Shown: positions 47,991 through 63,100, numbered from the stretch's first letter. The stretch is 64,000 nucleotides of DNA from Phorcus lineatus (GCA_921293015.1 OV121096.1:25679729-25743728); one strand, 5' to 3'. The notes: generated by a model from the sequence alone, not told the origin. Numbers and translations are program-made.

Positions 47991-48106
47991 TTAACTCCCA
48001 CACGTGGCTGTGCAATCGACATCGTCCTTGAAGATGACCTCTTGGTCTGTCCTTGACACTGTCTTGACGACTACAGTTTCTTCATTCTTGCGGTGTGCAC
48101 GTGTGT
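47991..48106 (-). CDS. Doubtful terminal-exon-like ORF
   Basis: On the minus strand a possible acceptor (CTCCTGTCAAAAG) precedes a GC-richer 38-codon frame ending ...VDCTATCGS and TAA. Codon use looks exon-like (RTDQEVIFKDD), but no upstream exon with matching phase was identified and the opposite strand is also open. It may be a gene remnant. Confidence 0.2.
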
Positions 48107-49101
48107 CTTTTGACAGGAGAAAAGGAAGAATGCAAGACATTTTTTTATCAAATACGGATGAGGGACGGTAGTTATTGTAGCTAATCCTATCGCTTGATTG
48201 TGAAAACCGAAACATGTTTAGTGAAATGACTTTAAAAATCGCTGTCAGTCGTGATACAAACAGGTTACATGTTGTGAAAATGTTTTAACAAAATAAGACT
48301 TATCTTAAAGCATCTTTCTCTCCCTTCAGAGGTAGCTCCGTCGCGATTTCCTTTACTAACCTCTGTCCTAATATGAGCGTTCTCGGTCTTGAAATGTAGA
48401 AGTCTGAATGCATGTAACCAAACTAAGTGGTGCAGTAAGCAATGTAGTTTCAAAATGTTATCATTCGAAAAACGCCTCAGTTATTTCCATCGGGAAAGCT
48501 AGACTTTATTCGAATGTGCATTTTGCATTTTGATTCTTCTTTACAGAATACCTTATCGAGCGACTGCATCATTGCATAGGCCTCAATGACAACAAATATA
48601 CTATCCGTGCTTTCAGTTTTTTTATTTGAAGATAGTAAGTGTTGCTATACTTTGTCGCTAGGGGAACTTACCGAGGGTCAGACAGGAGCTAGTATTAGAA
48701 TAGAGGTTAGTATAGGGAATAGCGACCGAGCTACCTCTGTTGGGAGAGAATGATGAAAAATGTACGTAAACATGATTAAAACAAACTCATATATGCTATT
48801 AGAAGCATTTTATTTAAAATGAAACAACATATATACACAACAAGATACATGTATAGTTATATCAATATACCAATGCATAACACAAATATGAAATATCAGT
48901 TAAAACAGAGAATAAGTTTATTGCTCCTAACACTTTTGGTCCATGGTGAATAAAGATAAAATTGCAAACAATTGATGTAGCTTAATTTGTCCTAAAACAG
49001 ATTAAAAGCGTGCAGAACATGCAATGAGAGTTCCGAATACAAACTTCTTCATTGCACGTGTATTTCGTGCAAGTTGGACAGGAATGGATTTTTAAAGGTA
49101 A

Positions 49102-49170
49102 AATCGCACGTGCAGCTCGTTCAAATTGCAGTTCTGAGCTTAAAAGACAATCGCACGTGCAGCTCGTGCA
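49102..49170. repeat. Short direct repeats AATCGCACGTGCAGCTCGT
   Basis: The 19-base word occurs twice about 47 bases apart, with a shorter related GCACGTG word at about 49056. Each includes the E-box CACGTG. No neighbouring promoter is evident. Confidence 0.6.
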
Positions 49171-50063
49171 GTCTGAGTGGCGTTATGTCTACTTGTGTTA
49201 ACAAATCCGTGACGCACACATTAACCTTAACTTAAAATGACACGGAAACAAATTGAATGCACGTTTTGAAAATATGTGTTATGGTCTCTAAATATATATT
49301 GAATGTCAACCCGGGTCATGTATGGGTTAATCTTAAATGTTTACACATTGAATGAAGTGACTCAATGAGTGATTAAAGCTAAATTGATTTGGTAAGCTTA
49401 TTTAGAAAATGATACAACAAATGTGACAATATTGAACACTCACTAAAGGAAAAAATCAATAGATAGATGATCGTTCTGTTATGGATATTAAGGCAATTGT
49501 TAAATTAATTACAAGCAATCCTTATCATATATATACTATCCCGTTTCGTTTACTTAGTTTATTAGTTTAATTTGTCATTATTCACCATATAGTCATTGGA
49601 ATTATCTATTAAAATAAATGAGAAATATTTTCAATAGATTTCAAAATCATTTTCAAATAATCGGTGATTTGTCAGTTTCATACGTTTTAGGAAATACAGT
49701 TATACAACAACAAATACAATTGACAAATAACGTTTCCATATCGCAAATATAAAAGCTCATTCCGATTTATATCAAACATGAATTTCAACTTGAATTTATT
49801 TCATTTATTTATTTCAGGGGGACAAGCATCTCGTTACTCAACCCGACAATCCGTAGTCGAACAGGAAATGACGCCCATTTTTGTGTGAAAACTTTTCAAT
49901 CATTTGAGGTAGGGAGACGTATTCGCATCGTTGAACCGATTACGGTACGTTCCTTTTAAAACTACTTGAAATAAAATTTGCGTGCCGTATTTTTGTTTCG
50001 TGCTGAAATGCTTAAACATTGTATTGCAAATGGGAACATGTATTTTCATTTTCGTGAGATCAC

Positions 50064-50069
50064 TTTATT
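50064..50069 (-). terminator. Candidate polyadenylation signal of the mosaic receptor gene
   Basis: TTTATT on the plus strand is AATAAA on the minus strand, about 325 nt past the stop codon at 50393-50395. The 3' UTR would be short. Confidence 0.45.
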
Positions 50070-50392
50070 TATATAAAAAAACGTCCTACTGACACTCTTA
50101 ATTCTCAGATCATGTCGACATGTTTCCGGATAAATGTCGATAATTGCGTTGATTTTAAACCCCAGGGATTAATATTCATCAATCTTATCATCTAACGTAT
50201 AACATCTAATATAAAGAGGCATACACAATAACATTTACACATTCATGAAACAACACCAAAGTTTTATATTACAGAAGTCGTCTTGTTGACAGGGACATTT
50301 ACTATTGGAAAACCAACAGTTTCGTTTTGGTTTAAGATTGAGAGTTCAGGTTCTTGAAGGTCAATTTCAAGGGCTTTCAAGCGCCCAAATGA

Positions 50393-51116
50393 TTAGGAGG
50401 AGGAAATGATCGGATTTGGTGATCTACATCGAGGCATGGCATCCCCGACGGGAAACCTCCTGATCGGCGTCTGGACGGGGTCGCTGTAGACGGCAGCTGG
50501 AGGTGGGGTGATGATGGCGCCCCGCGAAACGCCCACTGCATCCGCCAGGCTTCTAGCAGGGGACGGGGTTCTGGTTGGGGAGCGCAGTTGCTTTGGGGAC
50601 GGCGATCTGCTCTGATGTCCCAAGCTACTTCCGGATCCATTCGGTAAGATACTTCCGGCGGGAAGATTTGCAGTCATGTACATGTCGTTCATTCGGACGG
50701 GTGAGACTGAACGTGACCTCTTCCTGTTGACGTTGTTTGAAAGATCAAGCACCGGTGACGGCGACCTTGAGGACGACTGCGATTGACTCGGAGAGGGTCG
50801 AGTCGGGGAGGGATTCCTTGAGCTGCGGGGGGTCGTTGAAGGCGTGGGGCCTAGGCTTGTCTGGGTTGCGGCCGTCTGGATGTCCTTGGTGTGAATGTTG
50901 CCGCCATTGAAGACTCGAAGTTGGACGTCACTCGCCGTGTTAGGGCGTATATTTGAGACGCCCGGATTGAGAGCGTCCATTGGGGTGTAGGGTGGAGGGG
51001 GAGGGGGAGGTGGAATGTAGACCGCGGGGTAGGGTGGGGGAGCATTCTCCTCGCCTGGGCCGGGGTTGATCTTGTTTCTTCCAGCTTCTCCCCATGAGAC
51101 ATTTGCTGCAGGGATT
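50393..51116 (-). CDS. Cytoplasmic tail: PPxY and SRSPSP-rich
   Basis: One terminal exon of 724 nt encodes 240 residues and TAA. PPPY occurs at 764-767 and again at the end of an eight-proline run (773-781); PPxY motifs bind WW domains. From residue 825 onward the tail is Ser/Pro/Arg-rich with repeated SRSPSP, RSPTRTPSP and RKRSRSVSP. It is predicted to be disordered and heavily phosphorylated by proline-directed kinases. RKRSRS resembles a nuclear-localisation signal. No catalytic domain. Confidence 0.9.
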
Positions 51117-54100
51117 CTGAAACAGACCATAACATGATAATGTAATCTATAATAGTTCACAGTTTACAATGAAAACCTCAGCATAACCCCACAGAGGTCT
51201 CTAAGCTTCCTACGGATCCCCTTTTTCCCCGCATGGCTTTAAGTTGCACCAGTCTCTATCACTGGCTAATCTAAACCTTGCTGCTAACCCCTCATGTGTC
51301 GTGTTTTGAGTGCAGCGTCCTCATTAGCGAAAAGTTGCAATTCTCATATAATTTCTCATTTGACTATCGAGATCCTTCGCAGCAGCCTGGACGACAAATA
51401 CTGAAAAGTTGAAGACACGCGGCAAGGCCAATATTGACATGTCATAGGGCCTGGCGCAAGTAAAGGCCATGCGTGGGAAGATGAGAGATCTCTTTCGACA
51501 CATAGACACCAACTAATGGTTTTCCCAAACCACCAAAAGGAATGAAAAAAATGTTCAACTCACACGTACCCCCCTTAATTACTATCAAATGTTAGTTTTA
51601 ACATTGCTGATTTTTGTAGTCAAAGGAAGTCTTGTGTCTCCAACCTATTTGAAACGATCGAATGATCGGTTTGAAAAAGCATCACTGATGCAGCGATTGT
51701 TATTAGATACGCCAAAGGTCTCGTTAAGGGACAACTGTAGTGTTGCAAAGGCTATATGGAACGATGTGACTTGACTAACCATAATTATTTGTAACATATA
51801 GAATTAAAAATGTGTACAAAGTATATATCATTGTCGACCACAAACAATGTGTTAATTGGATTTGAAATTAAAACGACTTTGAAGCAATAATTAACATTAA
51901 TTTACACAATGAATCTTTTTCTAAATTTACAAATATGATAATTACTTCTTCATCTTAATGATCCAGATGATAGCGGCGGCAGTGACAGAGAGAACCATGG
52001 CGGTTATCAAGACGGACAAGACAATCACCATAGTGTGGTCCGAAGCTGGAAGATGGTATGAAGTTAGACATTGAGAAATGATTCTTAGATATTCTAAGGA
52101 CTGGTATTTTTAATTTTTTTAAGGCAATATAGATAATTCTCTATCATTTCAGGTAAATTTTAGGTACGTAAATCACAAACTAATTTTGCCACGTATGTTT
52201 TAAATAAGGCATAAAATATAATTAAAACACTGCCTGTAGGCTTAAAAGAGACTAATATTGCAGCTTTATCGAACTGTACTTACGAGTATTATACAAGTAT
52301 TTTCTTCAGATAAATTGAAACTATAAGCGCCGAAGAGGATATTTTACGAGAGCTTCTTTTCATGACCGAGTAACAGATTTATTAATTACCAGTTAGATAA
52401 GTATGTCTTTCTTAATTCATAACTGTAAGAGCGAAAAAATTGATATTATTATTGAAGTATACTCCTAGATCTTTATTTTCAAAACCTATTTTTTCTAAGA
52501 GTGAATCGAACCCAGTGCTTGGATCATTCACTGACAATATAATACCAAAGAAAAGAAGTTATGAGTTGACCATAACGACCATTTAAGATTTTAACAGCTA
52601 CACAAGGCTTGTAGTCTATTCTTTTTTACTAAAGTACATTTAATTTTGTAGTTTTTACTATTTCAAAGCTAAATAACTAGTAATAAGTTAGGTTGAAAAA
52701 GTTAATAAATAGCCCTTTGGACCTTAAAATGAATACGAAGGGAAAAGCTCAGTTACGAATCAGTGGAATAATTTCATATTTTCATAAAATTTCAATCTTT
52801 TTATTTCATTTTGTTAACGTAAAGATTTCAGGATTTAAAAATATTTTAAGATAACATCTGATACCCGGTTTGTCTTCAACAGTCGATGAAGCTGAAATTA
52901 AAACGGAAAGAACTATAAGTAATGCAATTAAACTACAAACATGTATCACCAAAAATTACGTCCATAGTGAAAGGATAATGGGCCCCTAATCAAGCGAAAT
53001 CTAAAAGCTAACATTCGATACATATGTAACATATATATATATATATATATATATACATAGATATATAGATAGATAAAATAATGTTATTGGAGAATCAGGT
53101 ACATATTCTTCAAAGACTAACCTGAAGAAGCAATCATGGCAGAAAGCGCTTGTTAGCAAATGTGAGTGTGAATATGTACCTGATTCTACAATAACATTAT
53201 TTTATCTATCTATCTATCTATATATCTATATATCTATATATATATATATATTCCAAGATTTAATTCATTATTCAAGGACAGGTAATGGGGAAAACACCGA
53301 TGACGATATGGTGCATTTGTTTTATTTACGCCATAGACCTAAATACATAAGTTAAACACGTCATACAATTCGTAATGTAAAATGTGATGGAAACTGTAAC
53401 AAATACATATTTAGATATATGATTGTGTTAAATTATGTTATGTTATTCTAATATTTGATCAGAAGATTCTTTCTTCTGAAGCATAACAGATATACACGTA
53501 AAGATGTTCGTGTGTAAGTTTATAAATACTGTAAATATCATTAGTATATTACGAAATTGAAATTATATCCGTTCAATCACTCTCATTCAACACCTCAACG
53601 TTTAGAATATCAACAAAAATATCCATTTTTCGTTAATGAATATTGAACTTTAATAGAGGTGTTAAAAACAGTTATTGTGACTTAGACTGACCATCGTCAT
53701 TTCTGAACATTAAGATTATTATTATCATTACTATTATTAAATATCAAAAATCTTACTTGTTGTGCCAAGTATTTCGCCCGAGTCAAACTGTTGATCGTAA
53801 TCTGAAAGTGAGAGAAACGCTCGGAAAATGTTAAGAAAGATTTCAAATCGAGCCAAAACAAACTTTCGGTCGATTAAACATAGCTATAGCAGCCAAAGAA
53901 AGTTGCTGTAAATATGTTGATTAAATATATTTTATCAATATATACATTGTAGCTTAAAATATGCCAACACATAAAAGAGATGTTCATAATCGAAATAATG
54001 TAGGTAGGCAATTGGCCAAATTTTAATAACTAGGGCTCATTTCTAAAAACCTGGTAGAAAATGACCGTTACCATGTTGCAAATGATTATTTTCTTACCTA

Positions 54101-57100
54101 AGTGGATACAGTCATCATTGTTTTGAGATCCCTCTGCAAGAGTTGTCTTTCCATTGGCGCACCGGATGCAAGTTGTTGACCCGGTTTGACCTTGATAGTA
54201 GCCCCGCCCACAAAGAAGACACGCCCCGTTGACTTCTCTCGAACCCGCAGGACATTTTACTTAAAATACAAAATAACGTTAAGGATTCAATTTGTTACAA
54301 AGAAATGATATTTGTCCCTTACAAGTAGATCATGTATTTGGGACCGATAAGCTGATAATACCGATAACATATTGTGACAACTATACAGCACTAACGATGA
54401 ATTTTAAAGACGCTCAAAACATGTGCACATACATACATGTAGGATAAAAATGACATAATATTCCTATATATTTATACTGATGAAACGAGTTTAGAAGACA
54501 AACGTATGGATCCTAGCTTATTCATTGTCTATAAATATAAAGTCAAACTCACTTTATTGAGAAAAATTTGTTGAATTCAGTGAAAATCAAATATTTTTGA
54601 TGACTTCATAAATATCCTTTTGGAAAATTCGGAAATTTGAGTTGTCACTTGTATTGTAAAGATCTAAATCATAACCATCATATCGATTGGACAGTCCGTA
54701 TCCTTCTTCACCACACAACAAGTCAACTCCAACTCATTTATCACCTCTTCGTTAGAATATATAGTATGCTAGTATGAATAACAACACATCTACATTAAGA
54801 AGAACTCACTGCAAGCGCTGTTTGACTCCATCTCGCCCGGTTTGCACGTCACTTCGACGTCGGTGGTGGCGGAGTTGACGTCAGCGGCGTACTTCTTGCC
54901 GTTGACGGTGACGGAGAAAACGGTGGCACTGTTGTTGACCACTTCTTGAGCGGACTGCTCAAAACTTAGCATCGTTTTGAGATATTTCCTCATTCCATGT
55001 GTCACTGAAGAAAGAGCGGGCGCACGGATTGAAGAGAGAAAATTGATTAGGATGATGTTTTATGAATATTGCTCATTATTAAAAAAAGTCTTTGCTCAAA
55101 GCGTGTTGAATGATGATGATGAACTGGACCTGAATTTTCGAAGCTATCATAGTTTTAGATTAGTCGTAACTCTCAAACTTAAACATTGCTTACAATTATC
55201 TCTCTGCTAAACGGGAACATCCAAATAATGACATCAAGGTACCCAAATTCACTGTTGGGTGAACAGAGGCGTAATTCAATCTAATATCTTGGCTGAAAGT
55301 GACACTACGATTCAGTCTCAATTTTGTCTCAGTGAGTAGTTATAAAAGAATCAAGTTGGTCACCCTTTCGATCACAAACCAAACCCATTTCTGCTTTACG
55401 TCATTAAAAGCATAAACTTGAAATTGAGTCTGCACAATCGCAGAAACTGATATTTGTAGAATAATACGATGAATACGATGTTTAATCGTTCTCAAAATCA
55501 GGGACTTGTAGAAGTCAATAGCGAAAATATACCCAAATGGTGCATTATTAAGTCTAATCTAATTAGAACGGATGATACAAATGTTACACTATACACGTAT
55601 TTATTGTTCTAACTACATTTACGTTTCATCTGCAGAGTACAATCACAAGCTCATCCAATAATCATTGGCCGATACTGATCTCAGGACTGAGAAAGGTCCG
55701 TGGAATGGTACAAAGGTCAAATCTTCACAAATTGACAAAACCCAATTGTACCCTTGACATACGATTCCATTAAGAGCCCCTGCCATGACGCCCATTTAAC
55801 GATGTCATAAACCAAGTGGTTAAACAAAAAGGAAACGTTAGACTAAAACATATTTCATCTTACTTGTATTATTGTTTACAAGTTTTCCCAGGTCCAAAGT
55901 GGCATCTTGACTAATTGTTGATGTTATCTGCATAGTAACCGTCGTCCCGACAGCTCTTCGACGACGGCCACTCGGGCACTTCCGGACAGCGATCTGGGGT
56001 TTACAGGTCTTGTCTTTGATACAAGCAACGTCTGATGATTGGCTGGCGACCTGTGACGTCAAGGTTTGATCTGCCTTGCCGTCAGAGGTGCATGGTAGTG
56101 ATGGTAGCGTGATCTTTCTATTCATCGAAAACCCTTTTACAGCACGGACAGCTGAAAATTCAATCAACATCAATCATGTTGATACCGTAGGATCTAGATG
56201 TCACTGCAGTCAAAAAAAGGCTTTACTTGCGCGGGCACAAAATCAACATTCTTCTTCATAAATAGTCATTTAAAGGTTTTGGCAACACATATCGGGTGAT
56301 ACATTGAATACACCCAAAGCAACAAAGCCTTACACAAACACACCCTAGCAGAGGAACTATGCAGGAAGAAAACTTGAAAAGGGAGGTAACCCAGCCAATG
56401 CAAAATAATGAAAACTCTAACGAAGGTAACTCACTGGTGCATGCTGGTAACCTTCCATCCGGGTGTTCATCCGTCTGATGACTCCATTGATAGTCTGTTT
56501 TGGCTCCACACTCATATTTTGGCAGGGGTTCCTCGGCGAATACAAGGTCATCGCGACATTTGATGGTGCAGGTTGTACTGTCGTCTGTAGTCTCGCAGCT
56601 TGTCACAACGCCGTATGAGCGTTTCAGGGGTTCGCATACTGAAAGAAGTTTTAATCATGAGGTAGGATATTACTTTTTAAGTTAAATTCAGAATATCTTT
56701 ATCATATGATTAACGAAAGTTCAACCCGACATGCTGACATGTTTCCTCTTTCAGGAAATGTTTGACCTATTGAAAGTAATTGGGAATTGTTTTCTCCCGA
56801 GTGTTAGCAACATACAATTGATACGAATAGGGATACTGTTCACTTTCCGACTGATTAAAACGACAAAATATGTGTTATAGTTTGTGACAAACTTACAATT
56901 ATGTTAAAATAAAGTTGTAGTATAAGATATTTGTTTCAATTTTTAAAATTTTTCATTTCATATTGATCATGTATGAACAAAACGAAAAGATAAATATAGA
57001 GACTGAAAACACACAATATGATAATAATCACCTTTACACTGTTGTGTATTACAGCTGTATTTCTCAGTGTTGTTGCCCTTACACGCCTTGCCCTGGGGAT

Positions 57101-60100
57101 CAGGTGGCGGATTGTCACACTTCCGGCTTCTACTCCTAACTCCTCCCCCACACATCCGGGTACACAAGGACCAAGTCCCCCATGGACTCCAGTTTCCGTT
57201 TACTAAGGGGTTAAGACAAACAATGACTGACTTTTTCAGGAAATATATTTTTTATCTTTGATCAAGATATTGCATTTTGTGACGTCATCCTATCGTTGTG
57301 TTTCTCTCATGCTTTCTTTTCAAATTTACAAACTAAAAAGGATACATATTTTTAGGATGAAAACTTATTTTCTCAGTTTAAAAAAACTACTGAGCTTTTA
57401 CTCGAATGCGTACAATAAGTTCAGAGAAAATTTCGGTTAAAAGATATGTCGGATTAGAAGTATTTTTATGTAGTTATGGATCAGGAATATGATTTTTTGG
57501 GGGGAGTATCGGATTAGATGGATGTCGGTTTGCAGGAATTGCATAGTTTTTATTTATAAATCAAATCAACATCTACTCAAACTAAGTTTTATTTACCGAT
57601 TGGTTCCTCGCAGAGGTCACCCTTGAACCCAGGACGACACTTGCACGTGTAGTTGACAGAGTTGGGAGCACACTCGGCGTCGTTCTGACATGCGCTGTTG
57701 GAGCAGCTATCTTGCGCTATATCACAGTTATCTCCCTTGAATCCGTTAGCACATTCACACGTGTACCGCCCTACCTCGTCAATGCATTTATTCTCACCGC
57801 ATGGCTTAGAAGCACAATCGTCAAAATCTGAAAAATAGGCAAGAGAAATCAAATGCGTAAAAATGATTTTTGATGAAGTTGCCTTCAGGAATACCTTCCC
57901 GTAATTAAACTATACATTTGAGATGGATATATGGCATTATCTCTCCACAGACATTACTACAAACAAATATTCTGTGTCAGTCATATTTAACAACCAGTCT
58001 CATCGTAACCAGGGAGAACCTTTCATTCATACTGTGTTTCTGATCCGAGTGTTGAACCATCGTTATATTCAGGAGGTTACCTTTTAACTGTCGTTCTAGA
58101 GAGACATCGACACGATTTGATATTGTAGCGGGTCTCTGAGTGTGAGATTTGAAATGTCCCAGGCCTTACTCATAACACGACCCCAATGCAGCACTACATA
58201 CTAACATACACGTTTCATTCAGTTATGATACAATGCATGATGAAATAGTTATACAAGTAATACAAGAAAACCCTTAACCGTTGCTTCGAAAAAGTAGATA
58301 GATATACTTTACCATCACAGACACTTGGAGTTATCAATTGCCCTGCTTTCATGTTTGGAAGGAAGATACTTTCCGATATTGTCCGATTGCATGTACCGGA
58401 AACAGCCATTATCTCGTCGTTGTTGAGCTGTCGTCCAATGACGTTGAGGCCGGAGTAAGTCACACCTGTGAAGTCAGAGTAAATTTGATTCAATGTTCTC
58501 GGATAGTGCGAAATCAGCTATGCTCGAAGCGCTTGTAAAAGCTCATCATCATCGGCATAATGTAATTGAGAATTTGATGAGAGTTCATAACTGTCATAAT
58601 ATAAATAATTGCAACATTAATTGTATTCCAAGCAATTATTCGAGTGAAACGGGGATTATATCATGCAGACGTCATATACTGTTGCAGTAATTTAGGCAAT
58701 GGAGGCATGGTAAATTTATCTCGTACATCATCTCCACCATCACAACTTCCAGTGCTCCATCATTAAAAGTCACGAGTCCATATTTAAATCATACTAATAA
58801 CCATTACAAAATCACTCAAGCAAAACGTTTGCCTGTGAACAGCAGTTTCGCAGTATTGTTAAGTGGAACTTTGAGACCGATTCCAACACCAATGAGTTGA
58901 ATTTCAAAGAGTAATTTATTTACCTCTTTCCAATACAAAATAAATTTATTCCATGTAAATTCTTAACTACTAACAATCATGCTTCAATTCAGAGTACGGA
59001 CATTTATACCATAAAGAGGTTACCGAAATTTAATCAAGAAAAAACTACCGACGGAACATGAGATATTTGGAAAACATGAAACGAAGTTAACATGAAATTA
59101 ACTTTGAATAAAAACAACCTGAAATGAAATAAGCTATAACCATTTTGATATTTTCGAAATAAAGCATTTATTTGGTACGTTAGTTAACATTTGAGGTTGA
59201 ACTTAATTAAAATATAGAGTCAAACCATTACGTACCAGCTTTTTTGCTGGTTGCAGTGATAGCGAGTCTTTTAGGTCCTGTTTGGAAAGAAGATGACTTT
59301 GTAAACACCAACTTGCCGGCAACGTACAGAGTAGCCAGCTTCGTTGTTGGATCAAGAATCAGTGCAACATGAAACCAATACTTCGTCTGTATCTCCTCTT
59401 TAACTGTTGACATATCTCTGAAAACATAAATCGACTTTTACAAAGAAATATTAAGGCACAATGAAAATTATGATTATGCTAAGCATATTTCCTCATCGAC
59501 ATTTTTGTGGGCACTCGATAATACCACGGGGCACGGTTTTTTCCAAACTTTATTTGTTCAGATATTCCCATGACATATAAGTGTATACCAAACATATTTT
59601 CATCAGAGGAAAACATCTCATTATTTAATATATTATTCATTATCAGTAGTTGTAGAATATTACATTTTAGTGTGAGCTTCTTTTAATCATTCCAGGAAGG
59701 GAAATGGATTGTCGCTGCTTAAAGTCTTATAATCACCTTTTCAAGGCAATCTTTTATGTACGCTAGGCAAACAGTTCATCACTCTCATCAATCTTTCCCC
59801 TGACGTTTGCAACAATTTCAGACCTTTACTTGCGTTCTAAACCTCAATATTGAAATTCAAAACAACCTACCCGTCGCCCTTGTCGAGCGACAGGGCTTAC
59901 CGCGTCATTTCGCAAAAGTCATGATGTAGACCACATGTACGTAGTTTCCCAGATTAATATGCAATGAAAATAGCTACTGCTTACCTTTTTCAAGTACAGA
60001 AAGTAAAAAATGCTGATAAACTCAACGAAGAATGCAATATGAATTTCCGGCATATCGCACTCGCGATGGGGTTGACTAAAAAGGGTTGGTTTGAAAGTAG

Positions 60101-63100
60101 TAACAATGAACGTAAGTTTCATGGCATCCCTTTATTTCTCAAAGAAAACGTGATACAGTGAGTACCACTGGGTACCAGTGCGGTCATTTTGTTGTTGTAT
60201 CGCATATTGTCCTATTGAGGGCTTTATAGTCTCAAAACCTCAGAAACCTTTCACAAAGGACTGGTGGTCACGGATTAGGAAAGATACCTTTGACAAGGGG
60301 ACATTTTAGGGCTCTTAGTGCTTTAAGAATTTTTAATAAGCCATTCCAAATAGTAACAATGGTACAATTTCTTATTTGAATGGGGCATTTTGTTCATTCG
60401 ATGTGCAAAAAGGCCCGTAACTCCTACCTTTCCAAATCCCTGGGTTTTGAAATCACCCATGGAAAAGCAGTTTAGCAATGTCATGGTTGTGTTAATATTT
60501 TTCAGAATGACAGACACAAAACATATTAGCCTCTTACCCATTAATATTGATGCTCAATTTCCTATCTTTCAAAATAACCATAAAGTCATGCTTGTTTTTT
60601 TGAATACCGAACAGCGTTGCTTCAACAACAACATCATCATCATCAACGTGAAGCCATGAGTAGATTGTGATTGCCCCTTCTGTTGCATTTATCTCCCCTA
60701 GTGTGGCGCTGTTGGGTCCTTTGACCATTATGTCATATGCTGAAAATTAAAATTGCACATTTGTAAAATCTAAAATAGAATTATCTCGTTATATAAGATA
60801 ACATGGTTAATTATCAATATTAAAGAGTTAGAGGATTTTATTCAGACACTATCCATCGCCATAAACAAGATGCTAGTTCATTGTAATTCTAAAATAATTT
60901 AAAATAAACTTGAATGTTTAGGTGTAGAATATCTGCCCGTATTTAGAACGTCTGGTTCATAATACTTTTCGGAAAATAACCATTAAAAATAAACATAAAA
61001 AATAGAGGAAGGGAACGTAACACCGAGCTATGGGACACATTATTCATAAATCATCAGAATTATCATCTTTCTGTAAGAACCTGACCTATAGGCTACAGTC
61101 AGCCATCTTGTTTTGTGGGAAATAACATGAAAAAAGGCGCTGTACTTTTAATTATTTTGTAACATTATAAAAATAAACTATATGAATGGATAAAATATCA
61201 ATACATTTACAAATGATTGATGAAAAGACTAATCGACAATACCTAGGAATGCTATAGAAATGGTTTTCCCATTCCTAGAACCGATGAATGGCTTCGTTAC
61301 TCATTCTCATTTTCTTTTACCGACTGTGCGCTCTCATTTACCTAATGTTATAACCATGCACTAATAACATACTTGTATAAACGGGAGTTTCCCCTTGAAA
61401 TTCGTTTCCACAATAAAAAGCCCTACTGGACTGTCCTTTTGACTGCCCTTAGTTTGATGACTAAAAATTTTATCATAAAATACTATTTCATTATCAACAA
61501 AATTACTTCAAAACCCTTAAAATAGTCAATATAACCTCATTATGGATAATAAAATCAAGTACTAAACACAACATTACTAAAATGGGGGTGGGCCTAAATT
61601 TGCTGTTGGACTTATATCCACCTATGCAGACTGTCGAAGCGTTTGCCCCGAGGGTGAGGGTTGTGAGTCCAGGGGGACAGGCTGTACAAGAAGACTGTCC
61701 CCGACTGTCCGAATATGTCCCCAGGGGGCAGGGGATACAAGGAACAGTGCCGTATAGGGAGTAGGTTCCGAGAGAACACATCTCTGGAAGAGAAATGTAC
61801 AATATTGTAAATTAACATTAAAGTAATATTAAAGTAACACAGAGTATGTTTTAGGATATTTTATGTTCCTTAAATAAGAGCCAAATTACCATATGTCCTC
61901 AATTAAGATCAAATCGCTTAACTAACTCGCACCTTTATCTTCCAAATTCCAAAATTGTGCTATTTTTATGTTTTCAATAATAAATGAAAAACGGCCATTT
62001 AAATGTCAGGACGTCGAAATTCTGCGTACATTTTACATGTATATTAGTTTAAAGTCCGAATTAATACTACCAATCCATATTTACATTTGTGTCTGCTGTA
62101 AATAAGTTTCCAAAATTACGTTTGACTCATTGACGCGCGTCATTGTCCGGTTTTCGATCACAAATCGAAACCTTAACCTGTTTTTTTTGGTCATTATACT
62201 GAACTAATAAGCACTAAGATGCTAATTTTTGGAAACAACAACCAACTTCTCGTTAAAATAACACCATTTATGTATAGTTTGGCATATTTGACTCCAACAA
62301 CATACTCTGTGGCCCTTTAAAGGGACACAGAGTACCTTTCGTGAAAATTGTATGTGGCCAATGAGCCGAAATACCGAATGTCCCGAGTTAAATTAAAATC
62401 ATCTCGCTAAGCTTGCATCCTTGAAATGTCAAAATTATGACATTTACTTGAAATCGAAAAACTGACGTATTAGTGCTACAAAATCGAAATTCTACGTCCC
62501 ATTGACATATATTAGTAATACGACCTGCATAAGACTACCAGCCGATAATTCTAATTACTCCAACAACGTATATGACCTTCTAAAGCTCTCAATCTATTGA
62601 CCCACCTTACAAAATTACTACAAACTTAAACATTTGAATTTCTGCTTTAAAGAGCCACTCCGTGATTTTCATAACGGCGTATTATTTACCTTTGATACGA
62701 ACCTAAATGTCATATGTGGTGATATAAAATCAAAACATCTTAACTTTTTCTGTCCAAAATACATGTATATGACAAATACTGGTTTTCCGGGAAAGTTTAA
62801 AAACAGCCTTATAAATGCACAGAGATGTAGATATCACGTCCAATATAATGGATACTAGTTATATAACCAAACACTATTAACTCCTAACTACCCTCCTGGC
62901 TGTTCTAGATAAGTCTTCAAAATTACGTTTGACTATTTGACGCCACTGTCCAGTTTTAGATCATAACTGCGACGTTCTACCTTTATATTGTCACTGTACA
63001 AAAAAAATTAGCTCTAAAATGTTTCCTTTTGATAACAGTCAATACTTCGCCATCAAATGACATCATTGATTAAGTTTGGCATATATGACTCCAACAACTC

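Noticed and set aside
49817-49910. Plus-strand exon-like stretch after ATTTCAG
   Set aside because: One frame is open to a GTAGGG donor, but the predicted peptide is unremarkable and no partner exon was found.
50377-51135. Other minus-strand frames across the tail exon
   Set aside because: Out-of-frame shadows; only the frame joining the transmembrane exon in phase 2 continues the protein.
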